IMG/VR virus record: IMGVR_UViG_3300031885_000086
Span: 1 to 28,361 of that record
Source: a virus
DNA: 28,361 bases
Reading direction: 5' to 3' (one strand)
Under the pieces are notes generated by a model. It saw only the letters and a program-made list of their open reading frames with translations, searched no databases and had not been told where the DNA came from. Made by a program: the position numbers and the translations under genes. Below are positions 13,964-21,764 of the stretch, piece after piece (the stretch's first letter is position 1; the number at the start of each line of letters is the position of its first letter).

Positions 13964-14994
13964 AAATCCTATTCTTCAGTGACCTTCACGAGCACAACTA
14001 TCAGGAATTCAGTGAGCTGAAAGATGGACTGAATAGTCGTATGCTTGATGGCCTGGGAGCGCTTCATGCCATTGAGGAGGACGCCAAGGCGAGCAAGGTG
14101 GATGCGATATGCTTTGGTGGCGATGTTTTTCATCTGAAGAATTTCGTTGACAGCCAAGTTATCTGGCACACCATCAAGGCCTTTGAAAGTCTGGCCAAGG
14201 TAGCACCTATTTATATGTGCGCTGGTAACCACGACTACAAGAATTGGGGCAAAGACCCTGTGCTGGTAGAAGCGCTGAGTGGTCTGGTTGATAATGTTCA
14301 TTTTGAAGAGGTTGTTGACCTGCGATTATCTACACGTTCGACTCCAGACCGGTGGAATCTCTTCGTGTTCAACTACAAGCGCAATCTGGATGAGCTTCAG
14401 GCGCTGCTCAATCACTGGAAAACTGACGACCATAGCATTGGTCTATTTCATCAGGATGTGATTGGCAGCAGATACGGCGGCATTGAGGTCATGAAGGGAC
14501 TTGATGCCAAACAACTGAGCGAAAAGTTTCGCTGGTCTTTCGTTGGGCACTACCACACGCCGCGCCAATATGCTCCAAACGTATTCAGCATTGGAGCGCC
14601 ATTGGCTCATAATTTCAGTGACACTGGTGAGGAGCACGGATGGTGGATTCTTGACACCGACAAAGAGCAGGCGCAATTCCGCGCGAGCGGAATAGCACCT
14701 AGATTCATCGATATTGAGCTGGACGGAAAAGAACTGGCTGAGCTTCCTGAATGTGGTCGACAGGACACTGATTTCTTTCGCATCAAGAGCCACAGTCGTG
14801 ACCTGCCAGAGAATATCAGAAACCTGAAATGGAAGCGAGTGAGTTTCATTTCTGAGTCAGATAAAAAGGAGCGCGGCAACTTAAAGTTCTCTGATAACAT
14901 CGAAACGCTGGTGAGCAAATATGTGGCGGCACGCAACACTGAGCTTGACCCTGAGCGGCTTATTGAGATGGGCAAGAAGTATATGGGACAGTGA
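13960..14994 (+). CDS. SbcD/Mre11-type nuclease subunit, T4 gp47-like
   Basis: A 344-residue calcineurin-like metallophosphoesterase. The motifs appear in order: FFSDLHEH (metal Asp and His), GGDVFH, AGNHD, LFHQD and GHYHTP, giving the complete two-metal site of Mre11, SbcD and gp47. With the ATPase encoded next it should form the nuclease complex that resects double-strand ends for recombination-dependent replication. Length matches T4 gp47 (about 340). The C-terminal 100 residues are charged and likely contact the ATPase coiled coil. ATG overlaps the upstream stop; three bases separate it from the partner gene. Confidence 0.94.
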   Translation: MKILFFSDLHEHNYQEFSELKDGLNSRMLDGLGALHAIEEDAKASKVDAICFGGDVFHLKNFVDSQVIWHTIKAFESLAKVAPIYMCAGNHDYKNWGKDPVLVEALSGLVDNVHFEEVVDLRLSTRSTPDRWNLFVFNYKRNLDELQALLNHWKTDDHSIGLFHQDVIGSRYGGIEVMKGLDAKQLSEKFRWSFVGHYHTPRQYAPNVFSIGAPLAHNFSDTGEEHGWWILDTDKEQAQFRASGIAPRFIDIELDGKELAELPECGRQDTDFFRIKSHSRDLPENIRNLKWKRVSFISESDKKERGNLKFSDNIETLVSKYVAARNTELDPERLIEMGKKYMGQ

Positions 14995-14997
14995 GCA

Positions 14998-16929
14998 ATG
15001 AAAATACTATCAGTTGAAGCCATCAATTTTATGTCGTTCAAGCGGATGAGCTATTCCTTTCCTGACAGCGGATTGATATTCGTTGGCGGAGAGGTTCAAG
15101 GCTCAGCCATGAGCAGCAGCAATGGGGCCGGCAAATCTGCTCTGTTCGAAGCGTTGTGCTGGGGTCTGTATGGCAAGACGCTGCGCGGCGCGGCTGTGGG
15201 CGATGTTGTCAACTGGGCTGAGGGTCGCAACTGTTTCGTCCAGGTCATGTTCTGTGACGACACAGGCACTTCCCTTTATACCATTCAGCGCTATCGCAAT
15301 GACAAAGAGCGTGGCAACCAGGTGATTCTATTTCAGAATGAGGACGATGTGACCGGCGCTGGCTCACAGGTCACTCAGGAAGCGATTGAAGCTATGGTTG
15401 GCATGAGCTGGATGGTGTTCAGTGCGGCGGTTGTGTTCGGAGAAAAAGCGCAGCGGTTCACCGAGGCGCGTGACTCCGACAAAAAGCAAATCTTTGACGA
15501 GATTTTGCTCATGAGCCGCTATCAAGAAGCACAGAAAGATGTGCGCCTCAATATGAAAGAGGTTCGTGACAATATGGTGCTTCAGCAGGCCAGCATCAAC
15601 TCTGCTGAGTCGGCTATGAATACAGCGCTGGGAGATTATGAGCAGGCCGAGAATAGCCTTGATGCTCTGACCAAAGACCGCGATGGCGCCAAGATTCATC
15701 TTGACAATATCGCCAAGGAGCTGGATGTGCTGCGCATTCAATTGGCTGGCGAGACTGTTCAGAACACAGCCGCCAACCTAGCGCTGGCTGGGCTAGAAAA
15801 AGACAACAAGGATTTGCTTGAGGCTGTTGTTGACGCTGAGAGGCAGAAAAGCACCTATGTGATTCAGGCTTCACGCCCAGCTATTCAGAAGCGCGTTGAG
15901 GTCAATAACATCAATGGCAATATTGAGAAGCTACAGACCAAACTGAAGGCACTGCGCACACTCAAGGGCCAGAGCAATTGCCCCACCTGCGGCCAGAAAA
16001 TTCTGGCTGAGTCAATTGAGGACGTGGCCAAGCATTACAACGACGAGATAAAGGACCTTGTGGCTGACAAGAACGCTGCTGAAGCAGAAATCTCAAAGCT
16101 AGCAAAGGTTGAAGCGGAAGGCCGCGCCAAGTGGGACAAAGACCTGAACGAAATCATCTCTCTGAAATCCAGTGTTGATAAGGACATCCGTGCCAGGAAA
16201 ACTTTCCTGGTCACCAGTGATGGGAAGATTCGTCAGCTCAATGACAAAATCGGAATGCTTGATAGAGAGAAGATTGAGCAGGAATCGCGCTTCGCCGAGC
16301 GCGAGAAGTTCCTGACTGAGACCCTTGAGCGCATCGGCAAGCGCATTGAGGACGATGAAGCGATTCTGACCACCACCCGTGCCGCGCTGGACAAGTCAAA
16401 GGACGACATTCTGTATCTCGCATTCTGGGAGGGCGGCTTTGGCAATCAGGGCATCAAGAGTCTGCTGCTCGATGAGATTTTGCCCGAATTGAATAGTCGC
16501 GTCAACTTCTATGCCTCAGCGCTCTGCGGCGAGGACATGCGCGTTGTTTTTGACACCGAGTCAACGCTCAAAGGCGGCGGCGTGCGTGACAAATTCGATG
16601 TCCAGATTTTCCGAGGCGAAGGCAAGGTTGATTACACCACATTGTCGGCTGGAGAAAAGCGCCGCATTGATGTGGCCATCCTGCTGGCGCTTCAGAGCCT
16701 GATATTTGAACGCAACGCCAACAATTGTAATCTGGTTGTGCTGGACGAGGTGTTCGACAGCCTTGACCGAGTGGGCGTTGAGCGCGTGGTCAATCTGCTG
16801 GCTGAAGAGGCCAAGGACAAAGCCATCTTTGTCATTTCGCACCTGAACGAATTCAGAGACTACTTTGAGCAGGAAATCATAATCCGCAAACACAGCGGTG
16901 TGAGCGAGATTGTAGGAGCAGAAGCATGA
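14998..16929 (+). CDS. SbcC/Rad50-type ATPase subunit, T4 gp46-like
   Basis: A 643-residue SMC-like ATPase. Walker A GAGKS is at 43-47, followed by ALFEALCWGLYGKT. Two long coiled-coil arms (about 170-320 and 340-480) flank a zinc hook CPTC at 328-331, through which two molecules dimerise. The ABC signature LSAGEKRR (Ser550, Gly552) and Walker B VVLDEVFDSLD (Asp583, Glu584) come near the C-terminus, with the switch His in VISHLNEF. Length is close to T4 gp46 (about 560) with somewhat longer arms. It partners the SbcD-like nuclease three bases upstream. It overlaps the next gene by ATGA. Confidence 0.95.
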   Translation: MKILSVEAINFMSFKRMSYSFPDSGLIFVGGEVQGSAMSSSNGAGKSALFEALCWGLYGKTLRGAAVGDVVNWAEGRNCFVQVMFCDDTGTSLYTIQRYRNDKERGNQVILFQNEDDVTGAGSQVTQEAIEAMVGMSWMVFSAAVVFGEKAQRFTEARDSDKKQIFDEILLMSRYQEAQKDVRLNMKEVRDNMVLQQASINSAESAMNTALGDYEQAENSLDALTKDRDGAKIHLDNIAKELDVLRIQLAGETVQNTAANLALAGLEKDNKDLLEAVVDAERQKSTYVIQASRPAIQKRVEVNNINGNIEKLQTKLKALRTLKGQSNCPTCGQKILAESIEDVAKHYNDEIKDLVADKNAAEAEISKLAKVEAEGRAKWDKDLNEIISLKSSVDKDIRARKTFLVTSDGKIRQLNDKIGMLDREKIEQESRFAEREKFLTETLERIGKRIEDDEAILTTTRAALDKSKDDILYLAFWEGGFGNQGIKSLLLDEILPELNSRVNFYASALCGEDMRVVFDTESTLKGGGVRDKFDVQIFRGEGKVDYTTLSAGEKRRIDVAILLALQSLIFERNANNCNLVVLDEVFDSLDRVGVERVVNLLAEEAKDKAIFVISHLNEFRDYFEQEIIIRKHSGVSEIVGAEA

Positions 16930-17549
16930 GACCAGGTGGTGGCAAAGCAAAAGGTTCGGCGTATGAACGCGCAGTGGCAGAGGTATTGACAAAAGCCTAT
17001 TATCCGGACGGCGATGGTCTGTTCCTGAGAATTCTTCCACAGCCCATTCCGAAGAAGGGCGAGGTGCGTGGGGACTTAAAAGCACTAAAATATAGAACTG
17101 ATTTTCCCATCACGCGCTATGAAGGCCAGGACCTGAGCCGATATCTTGTCTTTGACAATAGCTGGCCATTTGAGGTTGAGTGCAAGAGCTACAAAGAGGT
17201 GAAGCCGTTCTTCTGTGGGCTTTATGCCAAGGAGACGGCACTGTTTGAGTGGATGGCCCAGGCCGCTGAGGTTGCTGACATCGAGAAGCGCACACCACTG
17301 GTGGTGTTCAAGATTTTCCGGTCAGAGCATATTGCCATGCTCCGCACCACCGACTTCTCGCGGTTGATGGATATGTTTGGGGTGTGCAAGGCCAAGCGCT
17401 TCCGGCTGACCATGCTCATTGAAGGCAACGAGACCAAAGGCATGACAATGCTGCTGCTGAAAGACTTCCTGCTCTGGATTGATTGGGGTGTTTACAAAGT
17501 TGGTGGCGGGAGGTATATTAGAAGTCTGATTGGGAAGGAGCCGAAATGA
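16926..17549 (+). CDS. Probable PD-(D/E)XK endonuclease, Holliday-junction-resolvase-like
   Basis: A 207-residue basic protein. GSAYERAVAEVL (Glu14) matches the first helix of Hjc-type and related restriction-like nucleases, and FEVECKSYKEV (Glu85-x-Lys87) is a good E-x-K catalytic strand. Asp50 in RGDLK is the best candidate for the catalytic Asp, though the gap to the E-x-K strand is longer than usual. Position directly after the gp47/gp46-type genes, with ATGA overlaps on both sides, fits a resolvase or branch-cleaving enzyme needed before packaging (the job of T4 gp49). Nuclease fold likely, substrate inferred from context. Confidence 0.72.
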   Translation: MRPGGGKAKGSAYERAVAEVLTKAYYPDGDGLFLRILPQPIPKKGEVRGDLKALKYRTDFPITRYEGQDLSRYLVFDNSWPFEVECKSYKEVKPFFCGLYAKETALFEWMAQAAEVADIEKRTPLVVFKIFRSEHIAMLRTTDFSRLMDMFGVCKAKRFRLTMLIEGNETKGMTMLLLKDFLLWIDWGVYKVGGGRYIRSLIGKEPK

Positions 17550-18151
17550 CAATCAAAGAAATCGTCATCAGTTATCTCAAAGAGCATGGCTTTGAAGGTC
17601 TGTGCAGCGAGGATTGTGGCTGTGACATCGACGACTTGGCTCCATGTGAGAGCAGCATGGTAGAGTGTGTTCCAGCCATGAGAGTACCTTGTCCTGGCAC
17701 TGATGAGTGCGAGGGCGGCTGGACTGGTCCTCATCACCACTATGCTGTCGCGCCTGCGCCTCTGCTGAAGCCGCGCCCAAGAATTATCTGCATGTGTGGG
17801 TCAACACGCTTCACCGACGAGATGCTTCTTAAGCAGTGGCAGATGACCAAGAAGGGACACATCGTCCTGTCGTGGTGCGCTTTGCCTTCCTCATATTTAT
17901 TTCAAGGGCCGCATGTGGGCGATATTGAAGGCGTGAAGGAGCTGATTGACGAGGTTCACAAGCGCAAGATTGATTTGGCCGACGAGGTGTTCGTTGTCAA
18001 TGTGGGCGGCTATGTCGGCGACTCCACCAAGAGTGAAATCGAATATGCCATGCTGCACAATAAGCCAATTGACTGGCTTGAGCCAGAATCAGGAAGTCAA
18101 ATCATGAGCGAGATAGAAATCAGGAGCTGCCAGAAATGTCCAAAGTTGTAA
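17546..18151 (+). CDS. Cys-rich domain joined to a nucleoside 2-deoxyribosyltransferase-like domain
   Basis: A 201-residue two-part protein. Residues 1-70 hold a helix (IKEIVISYLKEHGFEGLC) followed by CSEDCGCDIDDLAPC and CVPA/CPGTDEC, a probable zinc-binding region. Residues about 78-185 resemble nucleoside 2-deoxyribosyltransferase-fold proteins: IICMCGSTRF, then HKRKIDLADEVFVVNVGGYVGDSTKSEIEYAMLHNKPIDWL, with the strand-Gly-Ser-loop start, an Asp-Glu after the central strand, and Ser-Thr-x-x-Glu near the end. Relatives bind nucleotides or transfer deoxyribose between bases, but the exact activity here is not provable. The last 20 residues overlap the next gene by 16 bases. Confidence 0.8.
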   Translation: MTIKEIVISYLKEHGFEGLCSEDCGCDIDDLAPCESSMVECVPAMRVPCPGTDECEGGWTGPHHHYAVAPAPLLKPRPRIICMCGSTRFTDEMLLKQWQMTKKGHIVLSWCALPSSYLFQGPHVGDIEGVKELIDEVHKRKIDLADEVFVVNVGGYVGDSTKSEIEYAMLHNKPIDWLEPESGSQIMSEIEIRSCQKCPKL

Positions 18152-18351
18152 CTGAAACTGCCTACACAAAAATGATTCTCGCCTTCGACGAGACCCAGAA
18201 GACGACTATCAAAGCTGGCGATGGCGGCTTGACGCGCAACGAGCTGAGGCTGCTTGAGCGCAAGGGATTCCTGGAGCGCCTTCGCACTGAGAAGCGCAAA
18301 TGGGCTGACGTCACTCCGAGTCTGCAATATGTTTACAGGAGAGTGAAATGA
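18136..18351 (+). CDS. Small unknown protein, possible winged-helix
   Basis: A 71-residue basic protein beginning MSKVVTETAYTKMIL. AGGAG lies 9 bases before the ATG, inside the end of the upstream gene, which it overlaps by 16 bases. Residues 31-70 (LTRNELRLLERKGFLERLR, then VTPSLQYVYRRVK) have the order helix-helix-two strands expected of a small winged-helix DNA-binding fold, with the wing carrying Lys and Arg. This is a pattern judgement only. It overlaps the next gene by ATGA. Confidence 0.7.
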   Translation: MSKVVTETAYTKMILAFDETQKTTIKAGDGGLTRNELRLLERKGFLERLRTEKRKWADVTPSLQYVYRRVK

Positions 18352-18758
18352 AGAAGGGCGGCAGAGTTCCCAGCACACCGATTCACAGCAACGACAAGAC
18401 CAGACTTGATGATGCGATTGAAAGCCTGGTCATGTATATGGCCTTGTCGGGCGGTGCAGCCAGCATTCTGCGACAAGAGAGGCGCATGAATGAAAAGTTG
18501 GCATTCAGGATGCAGGTTGAAATGGCGTTCGCCAGGAATGTGCTTTCGAATCTGCTGAAGGTTCCTATTGCTGAATATCAGCGCATGCTGGACGAGGTTA
18601 TGGCTTCGCCCAAGTATGAGGAAGAAGTGAAAAAGTATGCTGACTCACTCGTGCCACCGAGGCCGCTGATTATCACACCCGACGAATTCGCTCGCGAGTT
18701 GTCGGCGGCGGCGCGTGATGGCAGACTGGTGCCTGACACCAGAAAGCTGAGAGGATAA
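18348..18758 (+). CDS. Unknown helical protein
   Basis: A 136-residue protein with a basic N-terminus (MKKGGRVPSTPIHSNDK) and three or four probable helices rich in Met, Ala and Glu. The C-terminal segment RPLIITPDEFARELSAAARDGRLVPDT is proline-framed. No catalytic motif, Cys pair or membrane segment is seen. It overlaps the upstream gene by ATGA and is followed at once by a small membrane-protein gene. I do not recognise a family. Confidence 0.75.
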   Translation: MKKGGRVPSTPIHSNDKTRLDDAIESLVMYMALSGGAASILRQERRMNEKLAFRMQVEMAFARNVLSNLLKVPIAEYQRMLDEVMASPKYEEEVKKYADSLVPPRPLIITPDEFARELSAAARDGRLVPDTRKLRG

Positions 18759-18759
18759 C

Positions 18760-18879
18760 ATGAGGAAATTGCTGGCATTGTTGGTCATTCTATTTGGCAT
18801 GGGGTGGTTCTGGCTGATGGTGGATTTTGGAGATTATCGCAATAGGAAGGTGAAGCATGGGCCGAATTATTTTATATGA
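18760..18879 (+). CDS. Small single-pass membrane protein (39 aa)
   Basis: ATG at 18760 is preceded by GAGGATAAC, a good ribosome binding site placed across the previous stop. The 39-residue product starts MRKLLALLVILFGMGWFWLM, an uninterrupted hydrophobic segment after two positive residues, then a charged tail DYRNRKVKHGPNYFI. This is a membrane anchor or uncleaved signal-type peptide placing the tail outside or inside the inner membrane. The gene overlaps the next by 23 bases. Function unknown; small phage membrane peptides can act in lysis control or superinfection exclusion, but nothing here decides this. Confidence 0.6.
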   Translation: MRKLLALLVILFGMGWFWLMVDFGDYRNRKVKHGPNYFI

Positions 18880-19078
18880 GCACCACAGCATCAAGGTCAA
18901 GGTCGACAGCGACTTGAAGGGCAAGCACCGCGCACATTGTCTGTGCTTTCGGCGGTGCAAGTATTTCAAGCCCAACTGTGTTGGCAATTGTCCCATCGCT
19001 CAGATGCTATTTGAGTTCGACAAGAGATATGGCATGACGACACCTGTGTGGGAGTGCCCAAGGTATAGAAGCAAATGA
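18857..19078 (+). CDS. Small Cys-rich protein, probable zinc binding
   Basis: A 73-residue protein, MGRIILYEHHSIKVKVDSD, with six cysteines arranged as HCLCFRRCKYFKPNCVGNCP and a final WECPRY. This density of Cys with basic residues suggests one or two small zinc sites, or a nucleic-acid-binding knuckle. A Shine-Dalgarno AGGAAGG lies about 7 bases before the ATG. It overlaps the membrane peptide gene upstream and the primase gene downstream (ATGA), so it is produced with primase. Function unknown. Confidence 0.75.
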   Translation: MGRIILYEHHSIKVKVDSDLKGKHRAHCLCFRRCKYFKPNCVGNCPIAQMLFEFDKRYGMTTPVWECPRYRSK

Positions 19079-19980
19079 CAATAGAAGAAATCTTTGAAGG
19101 CGGCAGCTGGGTCGGCGAGGAGGAGTATGTTATTCGCTGTCCGTTCTGTGGCGACTCGCCATCTCACAACCACTTTTTTATCAACATAAAAAAGCGGCTG
19201 TTCAACTGCTATTTCTGCGGCGAGACAGGACACCTGAGCTTTCTGCTGAAGAAGTTCGGAGAAGGCTTGGTCTGCGACCTGGACGAAGGTCGCCAAGCCA
19301 AGGTCAGGGAGGTGGCCGACATCAAACCCACTGACTTCTTCAAAGATTTCCAGCCCATCATTGGTGGGCTGTCGCAATCCTCCTGCCAAGCGTTCAGATA
19401 TCTGACTGAGCGTGGCATCAATGAGCTGGAGATTCAACTGTATCAGATTTATTATGCCAGCGCTGGTCGCTATAAAGACCGAGTCATCATTCCCATTATT
19501 GAGAACGAGAAAGTGGTCTGCTTCTCAGCAAGGACATTCCTGGGAGCAGAGCCAAAATATCTTTTCCCTCACAAGGACGAGACCATCATTACCACAGCTG
19601 AAGCCATCTATGGAATTCATTGGGCTCACGAGTATCAGAATGTGGTGCTGGTTGAAGGCGCGTTTGATGCTATGGGCATCAACCGCAAACTGGGATGGGA
19701 GTTCTGCGGATTGTCGCTGCTCAGCAAGCACATGAGCCAAGGCCAATTCATGAAGCTGCTGAAGCTGCCACTGTCAACAAGCTTCTATGTCATGCTTGAT
19801 GCTGATGCCTATTCGGACGGCGTTCGAATGGTGAAAAAGCTGCACCAGTATGGGCGTGAGGTCAAGATGTGCTTTCTGCCACAGGGCGACCCAGCATCAG
19901 AAAGCTCAGAGACACTACAGCTAGCCATTGCCAGTGCCGAAGAGTATTATGCAGGACTAGAACTCCGAGACATAAAATGA
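19075..19980 (+). CDS. DnaG-type DNA primase
   Basis: A 301-residue primase that should lay RNA primers for the DnaE polymerase. The N-terminal zinc ribbon is CPFC at 22-25 with CYFCG at 45-48, preceded by a short helix. The TOPRIM catalytic domain follows: VLVEGAFDAM (Glu194) and FYVMLDADAYSDG (Asp242, Asp244). DnaG-like YKDRVIIPI and FSARTF strands precede the TOPRIM part. At about half the length of bacterial DnaG, it lacks the long C-terminal helicase-binding domain, as T4 gp61-sized primases do. Its helicase partner would be the protein encoded at 1114. It is unlinked to that gene by 17 kb, though expressed in the same direction. Confidence 0.93.
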   Translation: MTIEEIFEGGSWVGEEEYVIRCPFCGDSPSHNHFFINIKKRLFNCYFCGETGHLSFLLKKFGEGLVCDLDEGRQAKVREVADIKPTDFFKDFQPIIGGLSQSSCQAFRYLTERGINELEIQLYQIYYASAGRYKDRVIIPIIENEKVVCFSARTFLGAEPKYLFPHKDETIITTAEAIYGIHWAHEYQNVVLVEGAFDAMGINRKLGWEFCGLSLLSKHMSQGQFMKLLKLPLSTSFYVMLDADAYSDGVRMVKKLHQYGREVKMCFLPQGDPASESSETLQLAIASAEEYYAGLELRDIK

Positions 19981-19996
19981 AACTGCTGAGGACCAC

Positions 19997-20671
19997 ATGT
20001 ATGAAAAGAACCAAATCAACGCGCTGTTCGCTAAGTTTGTGGCAACAGCTGACACCAAAGATTTAGAAGCGCTGCTTGCAGCCTGCAAGCCGATGATTAT
20101 GACTCTTCTGTCGAAGTATGACAATTTCTCGCCATACCACGACGACATAGCTCAAGATGTGCTGTTGCGGCTGTGGCGTGTTCTGCAGAAGGCTGAGAGA
20201 ATGGAAAAAGAGTCGCAGAATCCTTGTGCCTTCCTTTTCTTCTGTGTTGAGCACCACATCTATCGGGTGCTGTGTCAGTATTCGTCAGCCCACGGCGTGC
20301 CGATGAATCTGACGGCTAGAGAAAAAGAGGTGATGGATTTGCACGACGGCGATGGTTTATCATTCATCGAAATCAGTAAACAATTGGACATGGGTGTGGT
20401 GACAGCGCGAGTGTATTACAATATCGCTCACCGCAAATTACATCACATGCTGTATGTCTCGGACAGTGACAAAAGCCTAGCTGAACAGGCTGATTCTGCA
20501 GTCGACCCAGCTAAGAAGTATGAGATGAAGGAGCTGGATGCGATATGGCAGGAGCAGATATCAGCAATGATAAAGCGGCATCCTGGCATGTGCACTAGCA
20601 AGTGGGCCAAGACCATGTTCGAACGCAGCGTCAAAGACCTAGTCGGAAGGGAGATTGAAGATGTCGGATAA
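19997..20671 (+). CDS. Phage RNA polymerase sigma factor (sigma-70-like)
   Basis: A 224-residue protein with sigma-70 region 2 (YHDDIAQDVLLRLWRVLQK, about 50-68) and region 4 (LTAREKEVMDLHDGDGLSFIEISKQLDMGVVTARVYYNIAHRKL, about 106-152), the latter being a helix-turn-helix that reads the -35 element. No region 1.1 or full region 3 is present, like ECF and phage sigma factors. It should redirect host RNA polymerase to phage promoters. The C-terminal 70 residues are an extra acidic helical tail, possibly a target for a co-activator. GAGG lies 6 bases before the ATG. The gene is followed by a second regulator and then late genes, so control of late transcription is likely. Confidence 0.85.
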   Translation: MYEKNQINALFAKFVATADTKDLEALLAACKPMIMTLLSKYDNFSPYHDDIAQDVLLRLWRVLQKAERMEKESQNPCAFLFFCVEHHIYRVLCQYSSAHGVPMNLTAREKEVMDLHDGDGLSFIEISKQLDMGVVTARVYYNIAHRKLHHMLYVSDSDKSLAEQADSAVDPAKKYEMKELDAIWQEQISAMIKRHPGMCTSKWAKTMFERSVKDLVGREIEDVG

Positions 20672-21071
20672 AAGCGAAGCTGTTATTCACAAGGCCTTGG
20701 AATCGCTGGCCAAGGCTTCACCCAACTCAGTGGTGGGCGATTTGATGATGCTGTTCCCTGACGACATGGTCATCAAAATCATCAGCTCCTTCAGTGGCGA
20801 GATAGTGAAAATCCCAAAGGTTGAAACTGTGTGGCGCACATATCGCAACACAGTGGTGAGGGAGACGCTTGACACCAAGAATGACCGACCCAACCGCGAC
20901 CGGCTGGCGGCTTATTTCGGCATATCGACTGAGCATGTGTCGAAAATCTATCGCGAGGAAAGGGCCAAGCATGAGCGCACCACGCGCTCAACAGTGAGAC
21001 GTTCTGCGCGAGTGGCTTATCGCAGCATGTTTGACGACATGATAAAAGACGCAAGGGCAGCGCTGCGATGA
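20661..21071 (+). CDS. Mor-like transcriptional regulator
   Basis: A 136-residue protein. Residues 29-50 (DMVIKIISSFSGEIVKIPKVE) resemble the dimerisation segment of the Mor/C activator family of phage Mu (hydrophobic helix, then a G-x-x-I-x-I-P-K strand). RDRLAAYFGISTEHVSKIYREE is a helix-turn-helix (about 75-95), as in the Mor C-terminal domain. The last 35 residues are strongly basic, favouring DNA contact. The ATG at 20661 is chosen over an upstream TTG because GGAAGGGAG is 7 bases before it. It overlaps the sigma gene by 11 bases. The two together look like a transcription switch. Mor relationship is plausible, not proven; DNA-binding regulator is likely. Confidence 0.72.
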   Translation: MSDKSEAVIHKALESLAKASPNSVVGDLMMLFPDDMVIKIISSFSGEIVKIPKVETVWRTYRNTVVRETLDTKNDRPNRDRLAAYFGISTEHVSKIYREERAKHERTTRSTVRRSARVAYRSMFDDMIKDARAALR

Positions 21072-21301
21072 GGAGCCAGCTGCCACAGGCTCACAGTCAG
21101 CGAGTGGTCAGGAGATTTCTTCTGCTGCCAATGATTCTTCCATATCGCATAGAGCTGACTGACCAAGTCAAGCTCTATGAGCGCCGCTGGCTGGAGTGGG
21201 CTGACATTCTTCAGCGTTATGACTTTGGCGGCTTTCTGCCCTCGTGTGAGTGCTGGCACTCAGTTGCTTGGAACGACGACCCACCGAAAAGACAATCGTG
21301 A
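21068..21301 (+). CDS. Small unknown protein
   Basis: A 77-residue protein starting MRSQLPQAHSQRVVRRF, overlapping the regulator gene by ATGA. It has a basic N-terminus, a middle part rich in Trp, Tyr and Leu (LYERRWLEWADILQRY) and a CECWH patch near the end. No known motif. A weak ribosome binding site suggests translation by coupling. Function unknown. Confidence 0.55.
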   Translation: MRSQLPQAHSQRVVRRFLLLPMILPYRIELTDQVKLYERRWLEWADILQRYDFGGFLPSCECWHSVAWNDDPPKRQS

Positions 21302-21317
21302 AAAGGGAGATGCAGAT

Positions 21318-21755
21318 ATGAAAGCTAAGGAGCGCGACAAGCGGATGGAAGAGCTTTTCAAAGCCGACATGGAGATTCTCAAGGCCAAGGGCCACGACTA
21401 TTCAGGTGACGACGATGCGCTGCTCAATTTCAAAGACTTTGGATTCATGGGCATCGTGGTTCGCATTGGCGACAAATTCAGCCGCCTGCGCTCATTCGTC
21501 AAGAGCGGATTGACAAAGGTCAAGGACGAGTCGGTTGACGACACACTGCGCGACATGGCGATGTATAGCTATTTGGGCCGCATCGTGCGTGAAGAGGAAA
21601 AGCGTTTGCTGACAGGACCCGAGGGTCAGGTCGGACCAGCAGGGATTCAATTCAGCATTCCGGTGTGTCCCAAGTGCTTCGGTGAGGTCACGACGGACGA
21701 CTATTATTGTTCCAAGTGTGGGATTCATGTGGAACCAATATGGGCTGGGAAGTGA
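21318..21755 (+). CDS. DUF1599/Nmad1-like protein with C-terminal zinc ribbon
   Basis: A 145-residue protein with AGGGAG about 11 bases before the ATG; the longer frame from 21177 is a shadow of the upstream gene. Residues 10-95 match DUF1599 (nucleotide modification associated domain 1): KGHDYSGDDDALLNFKDFG, RIGDKFSRLRSF, and KDESVDDTLRDMAMYSYL. From about 117, CPKCFGEVTTDDYYCSKCG is a zinc ribbon. The family is widespread in phages beside nucleotide and DNA-modification genes. A related, shorter copy is at 2494. The added ribbon may bind nucleic acid or a partner. Family assignment confident, activity unknown. Confidence 0.85.
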   Translation: MKAKERDKRMEELFKADMEILKAKGHDYSGDDDALLNFKDFGFMGIVVRIGDKFSRLRSFVKSGLTKVKDESVDDTLRDMAMYSYLGRIVREEEKRLLTGPEGQVGPAGIQFSIPVCPKCFGEVTTDDYYCSKCGIHVEPIWAGK

Positions 21756-21764
21756 CAATTCCTG

